From the NCBI GenBank assembly GCA_051650265.1, contig JBOFIR010000160.1:1-32581 (forward strand): a stretch of 32,581 nucleotides of DNA, written 5' to 3'. The notes beneath the pieces were generated by a model. That model had not been told where the DNA came from and did not search any database. It was given only the letters and a program-made list of their open reading frames with translations. The position numbers and the translations under genes were made by a program. Source of the DNA: JBOFEH01 sp051650265. GTDB lineage: Bacteria > Bacillota > Clostridia > Lachnospirales > Cellulosilyticaceae. Shown in pieces: positions 24,172-32,467 of this stretch (the first letter of the stretch is position 1; every line of letters begins with the position of its first letter).

Positions 24172-24218
24172 AAATAAGGTGGGACATTGATCGCTGAGAT
24201 GAATGTCCCACCTTATTT
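24172..24218. terminator. Long perfect hairpin after the GNAT gene
   Basis: The arms 24172-24188 and 24202-24218 pair perfectly over 17 bp (AAATAAGGTGGGACATT and complement) with a 13-base loop. The stem is strong, while the U tract is weak (TTATTT). Confidence 0.75.
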
Positions 24219-24313
24219 ATATGGGCCTAGCAGACCTTCAAAGTCAATGAATAGGTAAAATCTGAAAAGGACATTCTAAATGAGAGTAAATCTAACGAAT
24301 ATGAGGTGTACCA

Positions 24314-24505
24314 ATGAAAAAAGTAGATAATGTACTTACTGGTAAGGGAAACCAAAGGTTAGGCAATACTGAAAGTTTCCATGAAGAGACAACAGCGGCC
24401 ATTACAGATGCCAAAGAAGTACTACAAGATACACAGGTAACAGTCCCAAGTGAATTAAACATTATCAATGCAAAAGATTGGGTTGATGACGGTAGTCAGC
24501 TCTAG
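24314..24505 (+). CDS. Small protein, DUF3787-like, upstream of nifJ
   Basis: The 63-aa hydrophilic protein has a GAGGTG site before its ATG and stops 14 bases before nifJ. Its C-terminal stretch VPSELNIINAKDWVDDGSQL resembles short clostridial proteins of the DUF3787 type, in which an (I/V)PS...NAK-WVD ending is the conserved part. No membrane segment, signal or cysteine is present. The tight spacing suggests it is made together with the oxidoreductase, but no role is known. The family match is from memory only. Confidence 0.65.
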   Translation: MKKVDNVLTGKGNQRLGNTESFHEETTAAITDAKEVLQDTQVTVPSELNIINAKDWVDDGSQL

Positions 24506-24519
24506 AAAGGACAGATGAT

Positions 24520-27500
24520 ATGGGAAAAATAACAATGACAGTTGATGGCAATACTGCAGCGGCTTATGTGGCATATGCCTATACAGATGTTGCAGCCATC
24601 TATCCAATCACACCTTCATCTACTATGGCAGAAGTGGTGGATGAGTGGGCGGCAAATGGACGCAAAAATATCTTCAACCAGACGGTAAAAGTAGTGGAGA
24701 TGCAGTCAGAAGCAGGTGCTGCAGGGGCCTTTCATGGCGCGCTTCAAGCTGGTGCATTAACCACCACATTTACAGCATCACAAGGTTTACTGCTTATGAT
24801 TCCGAATATGTATAAGGTGGCAGGTGAACTTTTGCCAGGGGTATTTCATGTGAGTGCAAGGGCACTTGCAGCGCAGGCACTCAGCATCTTTGGGGATCAC
24901 CAAGACGTGATGTCAGCTAGAGCAACAGGGTGTGTGATGCTTGCATCAGGTTCTGTGCAAGAGGTAATGGATATTGCCCCAGTAGCACACCTTGCAGCCA
25001 TCAAGGGAAGATTACCATTTGTACATTTCTTTGATGGTTTTAGAACTTCTCACGAGATTCAAAAGATCGAAGCACTTGAATATGAAGACCTCAAAGGGCT
25101 GGTGGACCAAGAAGCACTCCAAGCATTTAGAGATAATAGCCTCTCACCAAATCATCCTGTTACAAGGGGTACTGCTCAGAATCCAGATATCTACTTCCAA
25201 ACAAGAGAAGCCTCCAATCCATTTTATGAGGAGATTGTTGGTGTAGTTGAACATTACCTAGATGAAGTAGGTAGGTTGACAGGAAGAAATTATGGCTTGT
25301 TTGATTACTATGGTGCGGAAGATGCAGAGTCTGTGATTGTCGCAATTGGCTCTGTTTGTGAGACGATTGAAGAAACAATCGACTATCTCAATAGCAAAGG
25401 AGAGAAGTATGGACTTGTCAAAGTCCACCTTTATAGACCTTTCTCAAAAGTACATTTCCTAAAAGCAGTACCAAAGACCGCCAAACGGATTGCAGTATTA
25501 GATCGTACAAAAGAACCAGGCGCTATGGGTGAACCACTTTATTTAGACGTTCGCAACTGTTATTTTGGAGAGGGACAAGTACCGCTTATTGTAGGTGGAC
25601 GCTATGGACTAGGTTCGAAAGATACAACACCAAGGGATATTAAAAGTGTATTTGATAATCTAGGGCAAAGTACACCAAAAGATCAATTTACAATAGGCAT
25701 TGTAGATGATGTGACAGATACATCTTTGGTGATTCAGGAGCCAATTCATACGATCCCAGAAGGAACTGTGAGCTGTAAGTTCTGGGGATTAGGATCAGAT
25801 GGTACAGTAGGTGCCAATAAGCAGGCGATCAAGATTATAGGGGAGCATACTTCGATGTATGCACAGGCTTATTTTGCTTATGACTCCAAAAAGTCAGGAG
25901 GATTGACGACATCTCATCTTAGATTTGGTAAGCGCCCGATCAAGTCCACCTATCTCGTGGATGATGCAGACTATATTGCGTGTCACAATCAGTCTTATGT
26001 CAATAGTTACGACTTGGTCAAAGATCTTAAGGCGGGTGGAACTTTTGTACTCAACTGCCTGTGGGCGGATGATGAGCTAGATAAGCATCTTCCAGGGACA
26101 CTTAAGCGTGCATTAGCTGATAAGAAGGCACGATTCTATACGATTAATGCGATTAAGATTGCAGAGGAGATAGGGCTTGGTAATCGCATCAATATGATTA
26201 TGCAGGGGGCCTTTTTCAAACTGACTCAGATTATCCCTGAAGAGGATGCGAAGAACTATCTGAGAGAGGCTGTGGTGAAGGCATATGGCAAAAAAGGTGA
26301 TCATATCATCAGGATGAATCATGATGCGATTGAACAAGGCTTCATGGCGATCCATGAGATTAAGATCCCTGCAAACTGGCAAAATCAAACTGAGGGAGTG
26401 GGCCATGAGGGTGATGAGCCGGAATTTGTCACTAAGATCATGCGTCCTATGGAGCGTATGGAAGGTGACCTATTGCCTGTTAGTGCCTTTAGTGGGCGAG
26501 AAGATGGTACATTCCCATCAGGCACAACAGCGTATGAAAAGCGTGGTGTAGGGGTCAATGTACCTGAGTGGATTGCAGAGCATTGTATCCAGTGTAATCA
26601 ATGTGCTTATATCTGCCCGCATGCTTGTATCAGACCATTCTTGTTGAATGAGGAGGAACAAGACGCTGCGCCAGATACATTTATCACTAAGAAGGCGAAT
26701 GGTAAGGTATTTGAAGGATTAACCTATCGTATGCAGGTCAGTACGATGGATTGTACAGGTTGTGGCAACTGTGCAGATATTTGTCCAGCTAAGGAAAAGG
26801 CACTAGTCATGAAGAAGCTAGGTACTCAGACAGATGCAGAGGTACCAAACTGGGCATTTGCAGTAAGTGAAATATCTTATAAGGGAGACCTTGTACCAGG
26901 AAAGACAGTCAAGGATAGTCAGTTCAAAACCCCACTCATTGAATTCTCAGGGGCATGCGGTGGTTGCGGCGAAACCCCGTATATCAAACTGGTGACACAG
27001 CTCTTTGGTGATCGTATGATGATTGCCAATGCGACAGGATGTTCTTCTATATGGGGCGGCTCTGCACCATCTACCCCTTATACATGCAATCATGAGGGGA
27101 AAGGACCATCTTGGGCAAACTCACTCTTTGAAGATAATGCTGAATATGGTTATGGTATGTATCTTGGTGTGAAACAAATCCGTGATGGCCTAGAAGATAC
27201 CATGAAGCAGCTAGCAGAAACTACTATTGCAGCGCCGATCAAAGAAGCGATCACTTATTGGTTGGCACACAAGGAGGACGCGGAGGCGTCACGTGTTGCA
27301 AGTGACAAATTGCTTACACAGTTAGACAGTGTGAGTGATGATCCTCTTGTGCTACAGATCAAGCAGCACAGTGACTATTTGGTCAAAAGATCACAGTGGA
27401 TTCTTGGAGGAGATGGATGGGCATATGATATTGGATATGGTGGTTTAGATCATGTGATGGCATCAGGAGAGGATGTCAATGTACTTGTCTTTGACACAGA

Positions 27501-28041
27501 GATTTACTCCAATACAGGAGGACAGGCCTCTAAGGCAACACCAACAGCTGCTATTGCCAAATTTGCAGCATCAGGTAAAAAGGCAGGCAAAAAAGACTTG
27601 GGAATGATGATGATGACTTATGGCAATGTGTATGTCGCACAAGTTGCTATGGGAGCAGATAAGAATCAAGTACTCAAAGCGTTCATGGAGGCTGAAAGTT
27701 ATCCGGGACCATCTCTGATCATTGCTTATGCACCATGTATTAGTCATGGTCTAAGAGAAGGTATGGGACGTAGTATCAATAATATGGCACAAGCTGTAGA
27801 GGCCGGGTACTGGCACCTTTATCGTTATAATCCACTGCTCAAGGAAGAAGGGAAAAATCCATTCAGCCTAGATTCTAAAGAACCAAAGGCGAGCTTTAGA
27901 GAGTTTATTATGGGACAAGTACGCTATACTGCTTTGGCAAAACAGTTCCCAGAGCAGGCTGAGGCCTTATTTACACAAGCAGAGGAAAATGCAAAAGCAC
28001 GTTATGCCTCTTATAAGCGTCTTCAAGAGAATAGAGATTAA
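24520..28041 (+). CDS. nifJ: Pyruvate:ferredoxin (flavodoxin) oxidoreductase
   Basis: This single-chain enzyme of 1173 aa converts pyruvate and CoA to acetyl-CoA, CO2 and reduced ferredoxin. Domains in order are: the pyruvate-binding N-terminal part (YPITPSSTMAEVVDEWA, about 28-44), a gamma domain (residues about 420-640), two ferredoxin-type [4Fe-4S] motifs beginning at Cys689 (CIQCNQCAYICPHAC) and Cys745 (CTGCGNCADICP), further cluster cysteines in GACGGCGETPY, and the thiamine diphosphate site GDGWAYDIGYGG (about 963) with YSNTGGQASKATP. The length equals the family norm. A GGACAG-type site precedes the ATG. It is a key energy enzyme in fermenting anaerobes and is consistent with malic enzyme upstream supplying pyruvate. 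Confidence 0.97.
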   Translation: MGKITMTVDGNTAAAYVAYAYTDVAAIYPITPSSTMAEVVDEWAANGRKNIFNQTVKVVEMQSEAGAAGAFHGALQAGALTTTFTASQGLLLMIPNMYKVAGELLPGVFHVSARALAAQALSIFGDHQDVMSARATGCVMLASGSVQEVMDIAPVAHLAAIKGRLPFVHFFDGFRTSHEIQKIEALEYEDLKGLVDQEALQAFRDNSLSPNHPVTRGTAQNPDIYFQTREASNPFYEEIVGVVEHYLDEVGRLTGRNYGLFDYYGAEDAESVIVAIGSVCETIEETIDYLNSKGEKYGLVKVHLYRPFSKVHFLKAVPKTAKRIAVLDRTKEPGAMGEPLYLDVRNCYFGEGQVPLIVGGRYGLGSKDTTPRDIKSVFDNLGQSTPKDQFTIGIVDDVTDTSLVIQEPIHTIPEGTVSCKFWGLGSDGTVGANKQAIKIIGEHTSMYAQAYFAYDSKKSGGLTTSHLRFGKRPIKSTYLVDDADYIACHNQSYVNSYDLVKDLKAGGTFVLNCLWADDELDKHLPGTLKRALADKKARFYTINAIKIAEEIGLGNRINMIMQGAFFKLTQIIPEEDAKNYLREAVVKAYGKKGDHIIRMNHDAIEQGFMAIHEIKIPANWQNQTEGVGHEGDEPEFVTKIMRPMERMEGDLLPVSAFSGREDGTFPSGTTAYEKRGVGVNVPEWIAEHCIQCNQCAYICPHACIRPFLLNEEEQDAAPDTFITKKANGKVFEGLTYRMQVSTMDCTGCGNCADICPAKEKALVMKKLGTQTDAEVPNWAFAVSEISYKGDLVPGKTVKDSQFKTPLIEFSGACGGCGETPYIKLVTQLFGDRMMIANATGCSSIWGGSAPSTPYTCNHEGKGPSWANSLFEDNAEYGYGMYLGVKQIRDGLEDTMKQLAETTIAAPIKEAITYWLAHKEDAEASRVASDKLLTQLDSVSDDPLVLQIKQHSDYLVKRSQWILGGDGWAYDIGYGGLDHVMASGEDVNVLVFDTEIYSNTGGQASKATPTAAIAKFAASGKKAGKKDLGMMMMTYGNVYVAQVAMGADKNQVLKAFMEAESYPGPSLIIAYAPCISHGLREGMGRSINNMAQAVEAGYWHLYRYNPLLKEEGKNPFSLDSKEPKASFREFIMGQVRYTALAKQFPEQAEALFTQAEENAKARYASYKRLQENRD

Positions 28042-28049
28042 AAGATAAG

Positions 28050-28082
28050 AAGCGAGTGGTAGATGTACGACTCGCTTTTTTT
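28050..28082 (+). terminator. Intrinsic terminator after nifJ
   Basis: AAGCGAGT (28050-28057) pairs with ACTCGCTT (28070-28077) around a 12-base loop, followed by a T run to 28082. Confidence 0.9.
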
Positions 28083-28098
28083 AGAGAGTAAAGGAGTA

Positions 28099-29391
28099 TT
28101 AGGTGCTGGAGTTAGGAGTACTACAGGCAAAAATAAGTTGATTGAGTTGATAATTCGTACAGGTAAGAGTTGCTGAGATTGGTGTTTTGGTCTGTGGCTG
28201 GCAAAAGCAAGGATGACGGAGCGTTTGTAAATAACACTGGATTGTTTCGACGCAGCTAGGCGGTGTTGACCAATGATTGACATAGAAGCTTTTGAGGGTA
28301 GGAGCGGAGGGTTGGATAAGCTGGTTATAGGTGCTTTGGATGAGTAATGCATCACCAATGCTGTTACCAATTACGTACATCGCAAATTGAAAAATCGGAA
28401 GTGTGAGATTCACTTCAAAAAGAGCGAGTAAACTATCAATTTTTTGAAGGTGCAAGTCGATTTCACGATTAAAATCACGAGAGCCATAGGTGTGACTTTT
28501 GCTAGAACTACATGCATCTGAATCTGAAGTGCTTGATGAGCATACTTTTTGTTCTGTACACACATGAGAGGTTGCATCAGTAGTATTATTGGAGGTATTG
28601 CTTGTAGAACTACTGGAACTACTTTGAGCCACAGAAGCGCGATCAGTTAATTTTGGCGAAAAGTTAAGATTGCAAGAGGAGACTTCAGAAGTGGAGGAGT
28701 TGATGGACGAGCTTTCATTGTGGGAGTCGGTATAAGTAATAGTAAGGCTTTCTGAAGAGGAAGTACCTTTGGTATTACTTTGGGAGTTGTTGTCAGTACA
28801 AGAGTGAGTCATTTCGCGCAGAGAAAAGAGTTGTTCATAGAGAACAAGAAATTGTTTTTTTTGCTTGAGATAAGTACATGCATCTATAGGCGTCATGAGA
28901 AAAAACAGCGTATAATGTTTACCTTTAAAAAGAGAGAATAAGTTAGGGAGGATAGAGGGAGTATTGTGATTAGCTGTAGGGAGAAAGGTTGTACCCTCGA
29001 TCCCTCGAGAACAAGTTGGATGAAGTGTAATCTGAGAAAGAAAGTTTTTTTTAGCATTTGGAAATTGAAGTTTGAGTAGATCGTAGACGGCATCAACAAT
29101 ACTAGCAGCATCTTCACAGAAACGTAGGGCGAGGCAGTAGCTCACACTATGTTCCAATACTTTAATTACCCAGCCAACTGTAACACCTAGGTAGTAGAGT
29201 GAACCAAGGAGGGCAGTACCATTTGAGAGGCAAAAAGTTTTGTCCAGAGAGGCACCCTCTTCTAATGTAATTAATACGATGGTGTCGGAGCATGGGGGGG
29301 ATGGGAGTAGACAGGTACAATTTAAATTGAGGAAATCTGTATGATCAATCAGACGATCAGCCATCAAAATAAGATCAGAAGTAGTTGCCAT
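28099..29391 (-). CDS. Unusual Ser-rich protein, resembles N-terminal half of HerA-like ATP-binding proteins
   Basis: The 430-aa protein has an N-terminal globular part (1-195), a low-complexity linker (about 196-304) made mostly of Ser, Thr, Asn and Asp, and a helical part (about 305-430, starting with REIDLHLQKIDSLLALFE). This order (FSLFKGKHYTLFFLMTP, then Ser-rich linker, then a KID...LL helix, TYNQLI and RHPCF) strongly recalls the N-terminal half of long HerA/FtsK-type ATP-binding proteins of Firmicutes. However, the stop falls where the ATPase domain would begin; no Walker A is present. It is rich in Cys, which is rare in its neighbours. GAGGTTA precedes the ATG. It is convergent with nifJ and divergent from the next gene. 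The resemblance is from memory and needs a search. Confidence 0.6.
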   Translation of the reverse strand: MATTSDLILMADRLIDHTDFLNLNCTCLLPSPPCSDTIVLITLEEGASLDKTFCLSNGTALLGSLYYLGVTVGWVIKVLEHSVSYCLALRFCEDAASIVDAVYDLLKLQFPNAKKNFLSQITLHPTCSRGIEGTTFLPTANHNTPSILPNLFSLFKGKHYTLFFLMTPIDACTYLKQKKQFLVLYEQLFSLREMTHSCTDNNSQSNTKGTSSSESLTITYTDSHNESSSINSSTSEVSSCNLNFSPKLTDRASVAQSSSSSSTSNTSNNTTDATSHVCTEQKVCSSSTSDSDACSSSKSHTYGSRDFNREIDLHLQKIDSLLALFEVNLTLPIFQFAMYVIGNSIGDALLIQSTYNQLIQPSAPTLKSFYVNHWSTPPSCVETIQCYLQTLRHPCFCQPQTKTPISATLTCTNYQLNQLIFACSTPNSST

Positions 29392-29487
29392 AGATATAAC
29401 CTCATAATATAAAAGTGCTCATTGTATCATATGAGTAAAAGAAAAGATATATTAATCTATCGTTCATTGGAACCAGATTAAACCGGC

Positions 29488-29516
29488 TACACAATTTTTC
29501 TGAGGTGTACTATAAT
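29488..29516 (+). promoter_or_regulatory. Promoter of the gene at 29547
   Basis: TACACA (29488-29493), 17 bases and a perfect TATAAT (29511-29516) lie 31 bases before the ATG. Confidence 0.6.
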
Positions 29517-29546
29517 AGAGAAAAGTAGGAGCTGAAGGAGTACATC

Positions 29547-30182
29547 ATGAGAAAACAAAAAAATAATACAAAAACAGATATTTACGAACTAGACCAGTTA
29601 TTAAATTTTAAAAATCTAGATACAAGTTACAAGCTTTTTTGGCTAAAAGGAATTTTAGATGAAGTACAAACAGGTGCTCAAAAGATTCCATTTCAAAAAT
29701 TAGCTATTAGAATGATTGCTGAAAGTTGGGAATATGTTGTGGAGAGAGGGGTGCAGTTCTCAAGAGAGGATCGTCTTCATCGTATCGTAGAAGAAGTGCA
29801 GGGCGCATGGAATATTTCAGGTGAAATTACAAAGGATGAAGTGGTTAAGACACTCGAAAACTTATGGGATCGTCAGTTGGAACACATGATTGAAGAACTT
29901 TATGAAGATACACCATATCGTTTTTTTGAACCACTTTATGCAAAGGAAGTAAAAGGGAAAAAAGAACGTGATAAAAATATATTTCTTGAAGAGAAAATCA
30001 ATCAGTCAAACAATTTGCTTTACAAAATAGATCGTACAAATAAAATGATTCAAATCGATAAAGACTGGGCAATAGCGCTAAAGAGTAAGGCGCAAGTTGT
30101 AGAAGGCATTTACCGAGATAATCTGGCGTATCTCTTACGTGATGCAGGGTTAGGAAAAAGTATAAGATATAGTCTGAAATAG
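29547..30182 (+). CDS. Protein resembling the N-terminal part of HNH-endonuclease-type proteins, nuclease domain absent
   Basis: The 211-aa soluble protein follows GAAGGAG. Its pattern SYKLFWLKGILDEVQTGAQKIPFQKLAIRMIAESW, then TPYRFFEPLY and an aromatic segment near residues 145-190, recalls the N-terminal region of bacterial proteins that end in an HNH nuclease (SYKFYWF...I.F..I..RMI..AWYPV, then VPYRFLSPFF). Those proteins are 300 aa or longer and carry the HNH motif after this region. Here the frame stops first, and no H-N-H pattern follows in the next 250 bases in any frame I could follow. It is divergent from the Ser-rich gene. It could be a free regulatory part or a shortened gene. The likeness is from memory. 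Confidence 0.6.
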   Translation: MRKQKNNTKTDIYELDQLLNFKNLDTSYKLFWLKGILDEVQTGAQKIPFQKLAIRMIAESWEYVVERGVQFSREDRLHRIVEEVQGAWNISGEITKDEVVKTLENLWDRQLEHMIEELYEDTPYRFFEPLYAKEVKGKKERDKNIFLEEKINQSNNLLYKIDRTNKMIQIDKDWAIALKSKAQVVEGIYRDNLAYLLRDAGLGKSIRYSLK

Positions 30183-30222
30183 ACACCTCATTGCCTTGGA
30201 GTAGTGATAAGACAATAAAGAT

Positions 30223-30270
30223 ACACCTTTTGTTATGTGAGTTGTTCTATAACGAAAGGTGTGTTTTTTT
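30223..30270 (+). terminator. Intrinsic terminator
   Basis: ACACCTTTTGTTAT (30223-30236) pairs with 30249-30262 over 14 bp with one T-G pair, followed by seven T. From here to 30439 the sequence is AT-rich with only a weak promoter-like TATAGT (30390-30395); no gene is seen. Confidence 0.85.
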
Positions 30271-30439
30271 AGCTGTTGTAAAAAAAGCTAGTCTAAATCA
30301 AATGATTTATTCATAGTGTAGGTTAATTCACAACTGATATTTTTCTAAGAGATGTGGGAAAATAAGATGTGAAATAAAGAAAGAAGTGTTATAGTAATAA
30401 ATATCAATTAAAACATATTATCATATATAGGAGTACAAC

Positions 30440-31717
30440 ATGAAAAAAAGACTAATCGTAATCTCACTTGATGCAATGATCGCCAAAGACCTAGAGTACA
30501 TGGCGACACTACCCTATTTAGGAGAATTTGTTAAGAATGGATCGATTGTAAGAACGTCAGAAACAGTCTATCCATCGCTTACTTATACGGCACATGCCTC
30601 TATGATTTCTGGAACTTACCCAGACAAACATACTGTGGTTAACAATGAAATATTCAATCCCTTTGTAAAGTTTGGTGATTGGTATGAGAAGAGAAGTGCC
30701 ATTAAGACAGAAATCTTACCGGAGCTGTGTGAAGCACATGGTTATAAAACACTGATTAATAGCTGGCCCACAATGGTTGATGCAGATGTTACGTACAATT
30801 TACAAAGAGCAGGTATCCATCAGATTAAAGAAGGTAAAAAAGAAGCAATGATTGAGAATTCTACGCCAGGACTGATGGCACGTATGTGGGATATTTGTAG
30901 CGATGCTTGGCAGATGGACAAATATTATGATTCTGATAAATTCTCAGGATTGGCAAGTCGTGCCATGATCAAAGAAGATACACCAGATGTTATTTTTATG
31001 CATATGACACTCATTGATCACTATAGACATGTCTATGGGGTGCACAGTGAAAAAATAAAAGATGCGCTAAAGTACATCGATGAGATGCTAGGGCTTATGA
31101 TTGAGGCACTTAAAGAAGAAGGTTTGTATGAGCAGACAAACTTTGTGATCTGTTCAGATCATGGGCAAGTGGATATCAAAGAAAGTATTAATATCAATCG
31201 TCTTCTGATAGAGAAGGGCTATATTACAGTAGATGAAGCTTTTGAGGTAATAGATTGGAAGGCATACTGTCATTCAGCAGCAGCTTCTGCACAGGTATAT
31301 ATCAAAGATCATGATCCAGAAGTGCTCAAAGAAATTGTCGGATTACTCAACGATTATAAAGAAACACTTCATATTGGTCAAATTTTTACCACACAAGAAG
31401 TCGCAGACAGCTATCATCTTAATGGCGAATTTGATCTTGTTCTAGAAGCAGAAGAAGGTTATGGTTTTAATTTTATGATGGAAAGTCCACTGCATAAATC
31501 GGTGATGAATGAAGACTACCGTACAAGCGTAGGAACACATGGGCACTTACCGACACGTGGGGATCAGCCATGCCAAGTTGTGTATGGGCCAGATTTCAAA
31601 AAAGGTGTGGAAGTATCTTATGCAAGAAATATTGATATCGCACCAACCTGTGCGAAACTCCTAGGTTTTGAAATGAAAAATAGCGATGGAAAAATTCTTC
31701 AAGAATTATTACGCTAA
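30440..31717 (+). CDS. Alkaline phosphatase superfamily, nucleotide pyrophosphatase/phosphodiesterase type
   Basis: The 425-aa protein has the metal-binding order of the type I phosphodiesterase/nucleotide pyrophosphatase family: VISLDAM with Asp11, the likely nucleophile Thr48 in YPSLTYTAHASMISGTYPDKH (in part), MTLIDHYRHVYG (Asp and His), CSDHGQ and the last His in GTHGHLP. Such enzymes split phosphodiester or pyrophosphate bonds using two zinc ions. There is no signal peptide, so unlike many relatives it should be cytoplasmic. GGAGTA precedes the ATG. It is a single-gene unit between a terminator and the next promoter. The substrate is unknown. Confidence 0.88.
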   Translation: MKKRLIVISLDAMIAKDLEYMATLPYLGEFVKNGSIVRTSETVYPSLTYTAHASMISGTYPDKHTVVNNEIFNPFVKFGDWYEKRSAIKTEILPELCEAHGYKTLINSWPTMVDADVTYNLQRAGIHQIKEGKKEAMIENSTPGLMARMWDICSDAWQMDKYYDSDKFSGLASRAMIKEDTPDVIFMHMTLIDHYRHVYGVHSEKIKDALKYIDEMLGLMIEALKEEGLYEQTNFVICSDHGQVDIKESININRLLIEKGYITVDEAFEVIDWKAYCHSAAASAQVYIKDHDPEVLKEIVGLLNDYKETLHIGQIFTTQEVADSYHLNGEFDLVLEAEEGYGFNFMMESPLHKSVMNEDYRTSVGTHGHLPTRGDQPCQVVYGPDFKKGVEVSYARNIDIAPTCAKLLGFEMKNSDGKILQELLR

Positions 31718-31721
31718 TCTG

Positions 31722-31750
31722 TTGATTTTTTCTCTACAATTTTATATAAT
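31722..31750 (+). promoter_or_regulatory. Promoter of the gene at 31819
   Basis: TTGATT (31722-31727), exactly 17 bases and TATAAT (31745-31750). It starts five bases after the stop codon of the phosphodiesterase gene. Confidence 0.75.
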
Positions 31751-31759
31751 AAAAACAAG

Positions 31760-31779
31760 GTATACGGTATACTGTATAC
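31760..31779. promoter_or_regulatory. Triple GTATAC operator-like site
   Basis: GTATACGGTATACTGTATAC holds three copies of the palindrome GTATAC with a 7-base period, and is symmetric as a whole apart from the spacer bases. It lies just downstream of the predicted transcription start, where a repressor would block initiation or early elongation. Confidence 0.55.
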
Positions 31780-31818
31780 AAGAAAAACAATACTACACTG
31801 GAAATAGGAGAGAGATAA

Positions 31819-32109
31819 ATGTCACAAGTTGCAAAAGTAGTAGATCGCGATAGTTTTGCTGAATTTCTAACAGATAATAGAGAGGCAGTACAATACAACC
31901 ACAAAGTTTTCAAAAAGGAAAAAACAGGTAAACTCATCAAGATTAAAGCTGATAATGAACTTGTTTATGAAATCCATAAAGAGAAAAATATATTGATCGT
32001 ACTTAAAGCACTGTACATGACTTTCCATAGAGATGAGTACTGGGGTGTAGCTAAAATGGCAGGTTTAGAAGAAGTTTTAGCAGATTCAGGTACCCTTATT
32101 AGAATTTAA
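31819..32109 (+). CDS. Hypothetical protein, 96 aa
   Basis: This is a small soluble protein of mixed helix and strand (VDRDSFAEFLTDNREAVQYNHKVF; GKLIKIKADNELVYEIHKEKN) without cysteines, membrane segment or signal. AGGAGAGAG lies about six bases before the ATG. It has its own promoter, a repeated operator-like site and a terminator, so it is a regulated single-gene unit. I do not recognise a family. Confidence 0.75.
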   Translation: MSQVAKVVDRDSFAEFLTDNREAVQYNHKVFKKEKTGKLIKIKADNELVYEIHKEKNILIVLKALYMTFHRDEYWGVAKMAGLEEVLADSGTLIRI

Positions 32110-32127
32110 GAACAACCCCAATTAATG

Positions 32128-32159
32128 AAAAGACTATTCGAATTGAATAGTCTTTTTTT
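32128..32159 (+). terminator. Intrinsic terminator
   Basis: AAAAGACTATTC (32128-32139) pairs perfectly with 32145-32156 around a 5-base loop, followed by T residues to 32159. Confidence 0.92.
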
Positions 32160-32228
32160 GTATAAAGAAGAGGGATTTAGGCGATGATTGAAAGACTTAC
32201 ATAGTGTCACACCAAAGGAGTAGGGGAT

Positions 32229-32408
32229 ATGAAAGATTATAAGCAACGTGCAATGATCAAATGGATTGGTTATATTCTTGTAGTAATGATTTTAGGACCA
32301 GGACTTATTGTGATGATGCTTTACTGTATGGATGATTTTGAGGTAAGGCAAATCAAAGAAGTGAATTTTCCTATGATAGGGATTGAAATGCAGAAGAAAG
32401 ATAAGTAA
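32229..32408 (+). CDS. Small single-pass membrane protein
   Basis: This 59-aa reading frame starts at an ATG eight bases after AAAGGAG. It has a basic N-terminus (KDYKQRAMIK), one membrane segment (about 12-33, WIGYILVVMILGPGLIVMMLY in part) and a short charged tail ending MQKKDK. By the positive-inside rule the N-terminus is cytoplasmic. No family is recognised. A good ribosome site and the hairpin terminator just after it support a real gene. Confidence 0.6.
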   Translation: MKDYKQRAMIKWIGYILVVMILGPGLIVMMLYCMDDFEVRQIKEVNFPMIGIEMQKKDK

Positions 32409-32416
32409 GAGAAAGA

Positions 32417-32459
32417 GAGTATCTTAGGTATCAAAATAACCTAAAGGTGCTCTTTTTTT
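32417..32459 (+). terminator. Intrinsic terminator after the small membrane protein gene
   Basis: The arms 32417-32429 and 32439-32452 pair with two G-U pairs and one bulged base, followed by seven T (32453-32459). Confidence 0.75.
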
Positions 32460-32467
32460 GAATAATA

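Noticed and set aside
28038..28370. 110-codon minus-strand frame at the 3' end of the Ser-rich gene, considered as a frameshifted continuation into an ATPase domain
   Set aside because: Its tail shows no Walker A or HerA motif and it ends within 60 bases, at nifJ; no hidden ATPase is present.
28480..28820. Serine-codon-rich stretch considered as a microsatellite or CRISPR-like repeat
   Set aside because: The DNA has no exact unit repeat; only the protein composition is biased.
30271..30439. Possible remnant of an HNH nuclease domain after the truncated gene
   Set aside because: A terminator follows the stop almost at once, and no His-Asn-His pattern could be read in the three forward frames.
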